Shown: piece by piece, positions 16,501 through 20,745 of the stretch
How the letters are laid out: each line of letters opens with the position of its first letter
Position numbering within the stretch: position 1 is the first letter of the stretch
Assembly: GCA_964575975.1 (NCBI GenBank)
Contig: CAZNTU010000093.1
Location: 1 to 20,745, forward strand
DNA: 20,745 nucleotides
Reading direction: 5' to 3'
DNA from: G963674505 sp964575975
GTDB lineage: Bacteria; Desulfobacterota; Desulfobacteria; Desulfobacterales; SKZT01
Position numbers and translations under genes: made by a program
The notes under the pieces: model-generated
The model's database searches: none
The model's input: only the letters and a program-made list of their open reading frames with translations
Told to the model about the DNA's origin: nothing

Positions 16501-17115
16501 CGCCATGCATTTCCGGTCTCCCAGGACGGCGTCCTCCTCGACCGGATCGGCCTGCTTGTCCGCAGGTTCGGATTCCCCCGTGAGCGCGGCTTCCTCCACT
16601 TGCGCGTTTCGCGCGCCAAGGATTCGAATGTCGGCCGGAACCCGGTCCCCGGAACGGAGAACGACGATATCACCCGGCACGAGTTCTTCCGCCGGCACTT
16701 CGCGCTCCTGGCCGTCGCGCAGGACAGTCGCGTTCGCCGAAAGCATGCCGCGAATGGACTCCATGGCCCGCTCGGCCTTGCCTTCCTGCAAGAACCCGAT
16801 CAGCGCGTTGATCAGCACCACGGCCGCTATGACCGCCGCGTCAACCCAGTGGCCCAGGACTGCGGCGAAAATCGCCGCGACTATAAGAACGTAAATGAGC
16901 ACGTTCTTGAACTGGCTAAAAAAGCGACGCACGGGTCCGGCCTTCTCTTCCTCCGGCAGCTTGTTGGGACCGTACGCCTCCAGTCGTTCGCGGGCCTCTT
17001 CCTTGCTCAACCCCTTTTCATCGACGTCCAGCGACGAAAGAACCTCGTCGGCCTCCATGGCGTGCCAGTTCGGAACCCGGACCTCCCGATTCCGACCGTT
17101 CGTTTTTTCGTTCAT
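13528..17115 (-). CDS. P2-type cation ATPase fused to FNT-family transporter domain
   Basis: This 1195-residue membrane protein joins two transporters. Residues 1-900 are a P2-type ATPase: cation-ATPase N domain (WHAMEADEVLSSLDV), actuator TGES (179-182), helix 4 PEGLPA (E297), phosphorylated D339 in DKTGTLT, GDGVNDAP (643-650), helix 5 TNGAE (N710, E713) and helix 6 NMITA (739-743). SERCA has Asp where A743 lies, so ordinary calcium binding is doubtful. An Arg/Pro/Glu-rich linker (about 902-936) leads to residues 955-1190, an FNT domain of the YfdC-like type: EELRRPAVGLFFSGL, repeated membrane helices, NLLGAAAF, LAGWLVGLIYWLA and HHSIMGGAEVF with H1139 as probable central histidine. FNT proteins pass formate, nitrite or similar anions. 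GAGGAGG lies 6 bases before the ATG. A GTG at codon 901 with GGAGG 14 bases upstream could allow separate FNT synthesis. The FNT reading frame is continuous with the ATPase. Confidence 0.9.
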   Translation of the reverse strand: MNEKTNGRNREVRVPNWHAMEADEVLSSLDVDEKGLSKEEARERLEAYGPNKLPEEEKAGPVRRFFSQFKNVLIYVLIVAAIFAAVLGHWVDAAVIAAVVLINALIGFLQEGKAERAMESIRGMLSANATVLRDGQEREVPAEELVPGDIVVLRSGDRVPADIRILGARNAQVEEAALTGESEPADKQADPVEEDAVLGDRKCMAYSGTMVTGGKLRGVVAATGGRAEIGRIGEMVSKVERLTTPLIRKIDAFGHRLSVFIVILSAGLFAFGYFIRGFSPTEMFMAVVGLAVAAIPEGLPAIMTITLALGVQRMARRNAIIRRLPAVETLGSVTVICSDKTGTLTRNEMTVKKVAAADKVYSVGGVGYEPEGEFSVDGEDGVEISPQDDPFLTELLRAGLLASEARLYRENGNWKIEGLPTEASVVVLARKAGMTREKELEIRPMIDMIPFESARRFMASLHEDPEGENVVYIKGAPERLLEMCSRQCMQQGDRPLDRDDWLQREKDLADGGHRVLAMAKGRARVSGTFEEDSIKDLVLLGMVGIMDPPREEAIEAIKECREAGIQVKMITGDHVLTARSIGASMGIGDGRSAVTGKEMEKADERELIRLVEGNDVFARSSPEHKLRIMEALQSRGQIVAMTGDGVNDAPALKRADVGVAMGIKGSEAAKEAAEMVLADDNFASIEKAVEEGRTIYDNLTKTILFILPTNGAEALVIVSSVLFLFDVMPITPLQILWVNMITAVTLAISLAFEPPEKGIMRRPPRDPEKPIISKYLLWRIAFVSVLIATASILLFMHLGDRSNSIEQARTVAVNTLVAGQLFYLFNSRFIHVSSLSARGLAGNGKALVAAGVLVLFQLGFTYLEPIQNLFGTASLTAVEWGWIMTAGLAIFLLVEAEKALVRGRGERDARTRKPQERPERPEKPERTRPPEASERRVAFQDYRTTFERETAQASEELRRPAVGLFFSGLVAGSCVGLTVFMLGILLAHAGGGIDGLLRSTIAACAYAAGFAIIVMSRAELFTGYTTMTVVPLLTGKASLSSVIRHWSIVFFANLLGAAAFAMLASEVGSSLGIVRTEVYTERASSLVGLPWQAILSSAFLAGWLVGLIYWLAIATRESIGRIFFVLLVAGIIGFAHLHHSIMGGAEVFLGTIGSDEIVPAQLGRFMLWATLGNILGSLAFAVLIRYAFSPRNEFR

Positions 17116-17195
17116 GCAAAACCTCCTCGGGCAATTCGAATATCGTCTACAGTTTGTTTCACATCGATGTTCTCCAGGCCATCGGGCTTAACCGC

Positions 17196-17265
17196 TATTT
17201 GGGGACGGAGCACGCAGTATTGTGCGAACGGGAGGAATGAATACAGTAGCGACTATCCCCAAATA
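17196..17265. repeat. 10-bp inverted repeat between divergent genes
   Basis: TATTTGGGGA at 17196-17205 and TCCCCAAATA at 17256-17265 are perfect inverted copies separated by 50 bases. Inside lie a GCAC/GTGC mini-stem and a GTATT/AATAC pair, so the whole could fold as a branched hairpin. It sits in the 269-base gap between the divergent ATPase-FNT and SDR genes. It could be a paired operator, a small degenerate mobile repeat or chance. A TATAAA at 17302-17307 may be the -10 box of the SDR gene, but no good -35 box precedes it. Confidence 0.45.
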
Positions 17266-17384
17266 CATCGTTCGCCTCGCTCGCATCCTCCACCCGAAGG
17301 GTATAAATTCAAAGATCGACAACGCTTGTCCTTGAGGGAAGACCGGGGATGGACAATGCGGAACAAGAAAGAAGGAGTAGCATT

Positions 17385-18353
17385 ATGGCAAGAAGGATTT
17401 CCGATTCGGTCGTCGTCGTTACGGGCGCGTCCAGCGGCGTAGGTCGGGCGGCCGCGCTGAAGTTCTCGAGAGCCGGAGCAACCGTCGCGGTCGTTGCGCG
17501 CCGTAGAGATGCCTTGGGCAGACTGGCGGACCATTGCGGACGGTTCGGGGGAAGGACGATGGTCGTTCCGGCCGACGTAAGGGACGAATCCGCCGTGCGC
17601 TCGTTGGCGCGCCAAGTGGTCGAGCAGTACGGCAGGATCGACGTGTGGATCAACAACGCCGCCGTGTCCCTCTTCGGAAGAATCGAAGAAACCCCGTATG
17701 AAGCCTATCGGAACGTGATCGAAACCAATCTGTTAGGATACGTCCACGGCGCCAGGGCCGTACTGCCTTACTTCCGCGAGCAGGGCAGCGGAACCCTCGT
17801 CAATGTTTCCTCCGTCGTGGGGAAGATCGGCCAGCCCTTCACCAGCGCGTACGTCTCCACCAAGTTCGCCATCGTCGGACTGTCCGAATGCCTGCGCATG
17901 GAGCTTCTGGATGCTCCGGACGTCCACGTGTGCATCCTCCTGCCCGGCAGTATCGACACGCCGCTTTTCCAGCATGCGGCAAACTACACGGGCAGGACAG
18001 TCAAGGCGATGGAGCCGGTGTACAGCGCGGAAAGGATTGCCGACGCCATACTGGAGCTGGCGGAACGCCCCCGGCGCGAAGTCTCGGTCGGAGGCGCGCC
18101 GAAGATGATAATGCTCATGCATGCGCTCGCCCCTTCGCTGGCGGAGAAGACGATGGCCCGAAAAGTGGACAAGGATCATTTCATGGACCGTCCCACTCCT
18201 CCGACAGACGGGAACCTCTTCCAGCCCATGCGGGAGTCCGAAAACGTCAGCGGCGGTTTTCTTCCGAACGGAAGCGACGGCAAAATGTCCGCAAAAAAAC
18301 TCCTTGGCGCGGCCGTCCTCGGTTTGGTCGTGGGTCTGTTGCTAAAACGCTAA
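17385..18353 (+). CDS. Short-chain dehydrogenase/reductase with C-terminal membrane anchor
   Basis: This 322-residue protein is a classical SDR with a Rossmann fold: TGASSGVG (13-20) for dinucleotide binding, ADV (64-66), INNAA (89-93), ETN (113-115) and the active site S142/S143, Y156 and K160 (SAYVSTK). Basic residues after the second strand (ARRRD, 38-42) favour NADP(H). Beyond the usual 250 residues there is an extension of about 70 residues ending in a hydrophobic helix (about 303-320, LLGAAVLGLVVGLLL) followed by KR, which suggests a tail anchor in the inner membrane. The substrate is unknown. The start at 17385 follows AAGGAG by 7 bases; an ATG at 17349 has no such site. The alpha/beta hydrolase gene begins 41 bases downstream. 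Confidence 0.92.
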   Translation: MARRISDSVVVVTGASSGVGRAAALKFSRAGATVAVVARRRDALGRLADHCGRFGGRTMVVPADVRDESAVRSLARQVVEQYGRIDVWINNAAVSLFGRIEETPYEAYRNVIETNLLGYVHGARAVLPYFREQGSGTLVNVSSVVGKIGQPFTSAYVSTKFAIVGLSECLRMELLDAPDVHVCILLPGSIDTPLFQHAANYTGRTVKAMEPVYSAERIADAILELAERPRREVSVGGAPKMIMLMHALAPSLAEKTMARKVDKDHFMDRPTPPTDGNLFQPMRESENVSGGFLPNGSDGKMSAKKLLGAAVLGLVVGLLLKR

Positions 18354-18394
18354 GACATGGAGCTGCGAGTTTCGAGCTTCGGGGGATTTTATCG

Positions 18395-19159
18395 ATGGCG
18401 ATTCATCCGGTAGAGTTGAGGAGTCAATGGACGAGAACCGCGGGCGGCGCGATGTACGCGCGCACCGGCCGCCATTCTCATCCGCCCGATTCTCCCGTGG
18501 TGATCCTGGTCCATGGCATGGTGGTTTCGAGCAGGTATATGGCTCCTACGGCCAGACTACTTGGATCGATTTGCCGAGTGTTTGCGATCGATTTGCCGGG
18601 ATACGGCAAGAGCTTCAAGCCCCCGCGCACTCTGCAAATACACGAACTGGCCGATACGCTGGCCGACTGGATGGATGCCATGGCCATCGAGAAGGCTCAT
18701 CTGGCTGGAAACTCGTTCGGATGCCAGATTCTGGCCGAGTTTGCCTTGCGTCACCCAAGGCGCGTGGATCGATTGGTTCTTCAAGGACCTACGGTAGACG
18801 CCAAAGCTCGAAGTTTCCGGCGGCAATTGCCGCGATTTGTCCTCGACTCCTATTACGACCCCTCCTTCATGGGCTTGATCATGCTGAAGGATTACGCAAG
18901 GGCGGGACTGCTTCGCTCGCTGGCGACAATCAAGATGGTCATGCGGGACAGAATCGAGGAAAAGCTGCCGCATATTCCCATGCCGACCCTGGTGGTGCGC
19001 GGCGCCAACGACCCCATAGTCCCGCAGCGATGGGCGGAAGAGGTCGTCGCATTGCTGCCCCGGGGGGAGTTGAAAGTGATTCCGGGCGCGGCGCACACTT
19101 TGAACTTTGCGGCGCCTCTGGAATTCGTTCGGGTAACGAGACCGTTCTTGGGGATTTGA
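18395..19159 (+). CDS. Alpha/beta hydrolase
   Basis: This 254-residue protein has the full alpha/beta-hydrolase layout: oxyanion-hole strand VVILVHGMVVS (35-45), DLPGYGKS (66-73), nucleophile elbow GNSFG with S107, acid D206 in GANDPIVP and H234 in GAAHTLNF. A cap of about 50 residues lies between the sixth strand and the acid. It could be an esterase, lipase, C-C hydrolase or lactonase; motifs do not decide. No signal peptide is visible. The ATG at 18395 is preceded by GGGGGA about 8 bases upstream and is the first codon giving a family-like N-terminus; the open frame extends upstream inside the SDR gene but that part is out-of-frame noise. It ends 18 bases before the next gene, so the three are probably one operon. 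Confidence 0.9.
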   Translation: MAIHPVELRSQWTRTAGGAMYARTGRHSHPPDSPVVILVHGMVVSSRYMAPTARLLGSICRVFAIDLPGYGKSFKPPRTLQIHELADTLADWMDAMAIEKAHLAGNSFGCQILAEFALRHPRRVDRLVLQGPTVDAKARSFRRQLPRFVLDSYYDPSFMGLIMLKDYARAGLLRSLATIKMVMRDRIEEKLPHIPMPTLVVRGANDPIVPQRWAEEVVALLPRGELKVIPGAAHTLNFAAPLEFVRVTRPFLGI

Positions 19160-19177
19160 AAGAAAGGAGGGATTTTC

Positions 19178-20575
19178 ATGGGAACACCGGGATACATCGC
19201 CAATTTCGACTCCATGGCAGCGATGGTTCGAGGCACTGCCAATTGTTTGAAGGGAAAGGATCTTCCTCTGACAGGAGCGATGCCCCGCTGGACCGGGCCG
19301 GGTATGCTGGTCGCGGGAAGTCTGATCAATCGGATACCGCGGCCCGCAAGGAAGATGGTTTACATCTGGAGCGGCTGGGGAGAAGCGATATCGCCCAGGA
19401 GAATTCATAAAGCGAAGGTCGAACGGATAGCGCAATGGATCGCCACGCTGTATCCCCGCCGGAAATATCCGGCCATTGCAATAGGCTCGTCCAACGGGGC
19501 GGCGGTTCATCTCTACGCGGCTTTGGGGATTCCCTGGCTTCCCCAGACTTTTCTGGTCCCGGTGGCAAGATCGGGCGTCCATCCCGACGAACCGACGCAG
19601 GATGTGGAATGGGCGGACGAGACCGCCCGGACGTTTTTGAAGGCGAATCCCGACGTCCAACTGCACCACATGCACGATCCCAACCAGGACCGCCTGATGA
19701 TCCGGCGCATGACCTACTTTCGCGCAAAGCTTCTGCGTTTGGGAAAAGCGTACGAGGACTTCATCGAGAGGCATCTGGCGCCGGGAGGGACCCTTTTCGT
19801 CGCGGAATGCCGGCTCAAATGGCCCACGACGAAACTGGACGAACGCTACGTCTTTCAATTCGGAGCGCTGGGCGGGGCCGAAATCGACGAATTCCGTCAC
19901 GGCGGCGAGCGAGTGAGGAAGTATCTGGACCGCTACGACTCGCACCGAAGGCGATGGGAGTCGCCCGAACCGGACGCCGACCGTCCCGAAGCCGAATGGG
20001 GGTTCGAGTCTTCTTTGAGAGAGGACATCGAGCGGCTTGCCCGGCGCAACCGCTACCGCATCCGCCGCATCGTCTTCGAAGAGCCGGAACACTTGAGCCC
20101 GCTTGTGGCCGATCTCTACCGCTGGTGGAACATAAAACGGGGCGTCGTCGGCAACCGCATGCTGGTGGAGTCCTTCATTCTCCTGGAGCCCTACTGGACA
20201 ATCCGCACCGGCTCGACGCCCTACTGGATGGTCTTCAACAAGCAATCCTCGCTGCGCAGTATCGAGGACTATCTGGACGGCGCCGATCCGTTCGACGAGA
20301 TTTTCATGATGCTCTTCTCTCATGGCGTAGAGTCCGTCGGACTGGTTTCCATTGAAAAGTGGAAAGAAGTCCTCGGTCGAGCCAAAAAGAAGGGAGAATT
20401 CCTCGGCGTGGACGAGGAAGCCTATCCTCGCGACTTCGCCGTTTTCGCCCGTTACTGTTACGAAATTGGCAAAAAGATCAAATCCCGGTATCCGGCACCG
20501 CCCCCTCTGACACTGGGGCAACTGGACGAGTTCCTCGAAAGGAATGGTTGGCGCTATCCGGTGCGGTGGCATTAA
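19178..20575 (+). CDS. Conserved-looking protein of unknown function with GSSNGA motif
   Basis: I cannot assign this 465-residue protein to a characterised family. It has no signal peptide or clear membrane helix. Residues 60-130 look like part of an alpha/beta fold: VYIWSGWGEA, then PAIAIGSSNGAAVHLYAALG (99-117), where S105 sits in a GxSxG-like elbow (G-S-S-N-G). Later APGGTLFVAE (201-210) resembles the strand-turn of Rossmann methyltransferases. A HHMHDPNQDR segment (163-172) is rich in possible metal or catalytic residues. The middle (about 240-290) is charged and Arg-rich. The ATG at 19178 follows AAAGGAGG by 7 bases. It lies 18 bases behind an alpha/beta hydrolase and an SDR, so a shared pathway of lipid, ester or small-molecule conversion is possible. 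Whether S105 is catalytic is open. Confidence 0.75.
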   Translation: MGTPGYIANFDSMAAMVRGTANCLKGKDLPLTGAMPRWTGPGMLVAGSLINRIPRPARKMVYIWSGWGEAISPRRIHKAKVERIAQWIATLYPRRKYPAIAIGSSNGAAVHLYAALGIPWLPQTFLVPVARSGVHPDEPTQDVEWADETARTFLKANPDVQLHHMHDPNQDRLMIRRMTYFRAKLLRLGKAYEDFIERHLAPGGTLFVAECRLKWPTTKLDERYVFQFGALGGAEIDEFRHGGERVRKYLDRYDSHRRRWESPEPDADRPEAEWGFESSLREDIERLARRNRYRIRRIVFEEPEHLSPLVADLYRWWNIKRGVVGNRMLVESFILLEPYWTIRTGSTPYWMVFNKQSSLRSIEDYLDGADPFDEIFMMLFSHGVESVGLVSIEKWKEVLGRAKKKGEFLGVDEEAYPRDFAVFARYCYEIGKKIKSRYPAPPPLTLGQLDEFLERNGWRYPVRWH

Positions 20576-20646
20576 ACGCTCCCCGCAAGGCGCCGACGCA
20601 CCGACTATCCGTCAAAAAGACCTGATGAAAATTCGGTCGGGTCGCA

Positions 20647-20742
20647 ATTCCCCCCTTGAGGGGGGCCAGGGGGGTGTTTCCGGTGAACAATGGATCGAAC
20701 ATGCCGCACAGACACCCCCCTAGCCCCCCTCAAGGGGGGAAT
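20647..20742. repeat. C/G-rich inverted repeat pair
   Basis: A 31-base unit at 20647-20677 (ATT, six C, TTGA, six G, CCA, six G, TGT) recurs inverted at 20712-20742 with one mismatch (CTA for CCA in the same orientation). The spacer is 34 bases. Each unit is itself a hairpin with a 6-bp C/G stem, and the two copies could pair into a long stem. It starts 71 bases after the last gene. This looks like a dispersed intergenic repeat family; as RNA it could also help end transcription. Confidence 0.8.
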
Positions 20743-20745
20743 CGC

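Noticed and set aside
17888..18394. N-terminal extension of the alpha/beta hydrolase frame
   Set aside because: It overlaps the SDR gene in another frame and has noise composition; the hydrolase starts at 18395 with its own ribosome site.
18557..20572. 671-residue minus-strand frame opposite the hydrolase and GSSNGA genes
   Set aside because: Composition is that of a shadow frame in high-GC DNA (many His, Arg, Pro) with no motif, while the plus-strand genes have motifs and ribosome sites.
20647..20742. CRISPR-like or transposon end
   Set aside because: Only two copies in inverted orientation, no direct repeat-spacer pattern and no transposase nearby in the window.

Overview
The window reads as chromosomal DNA from a Gram-negative bacterium of moderately high GC. 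Genes carry strong Shine-Dalgarno sequences (AGGAGG type), a lipobox lipoprotein and BON-type exported proteins are present, and the gene mix recalls Deltaproteobacteria/Desulfobacterota. That placement is inference from gene content, not a phylogenetic result. I saw no rRNA, tRNA, CRISPR array, transposase or phage gene.

Layout. 1-432 (-): 5' part of an exported BON-domain gene running off the left edge. 433-1025: gap with two small palindromes. 1026-2480 (+): diadenylate cyclase (CdaA type) fused to YbbR/CdaR domains. 2722-3345 (+): YcaC-type cysteine hydrolase. 3400-7400 (-): two-gene unit of a YihY/BrkB membrane protein preceded by a GH65 disaccharide phosphorylase fused to beta-phosphoglucomutase. 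7737-8566 (+): a small exported protein and a glycine-zipper lipoprotein. 8612-9697 (-): AI-2E/PerM family membrane protein. 10055-13471 (-): envelope-glycosylation group of a DPM1-like GT2 glycosyltransferase, a VTT/DedA domain fused to an ArnT/PMT-like GT39 transferase, and a DUF2062 protein. 13528-17115 (-): P2-type cation ATPase fused to a formate/nitrite transporter (FNT) domain. 17385-20575 (+): SDR dehydrogenase, alpha/beta hydrolase and an uncharacterised protein with a GSSNGA motif, in one direction. 20647-20742: a C/G-rich inverted repeat pair.

The main theme is fusion. Four proteins join domains usually made as separate chains: CdaA with CdaR, GH65 with beta-PGM, VTT with GT39, and P-type ATPase with FNT. 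The first two pair known partners. The third makes biochemical sense if the VTT part moves undecaprenyl phosphate, because the GT39 part should release that lipid and the neighbouring GT2 should consume it. The fourth joins two transporters of different class and is the oddest object in the window.

The GT2, VTT-GT39 and DUF2062 genes probably form one lipid-linked sugar transfer unit. GH65-beta-PGM would turn an alpha-disaccharide plus phosphate into glucose and glucose 6-phosphate. The c-di-AMP enzyme would signal envelope or osmotic state. All functions are inferred from motifs and family resemblance read by eye; no database search was run.
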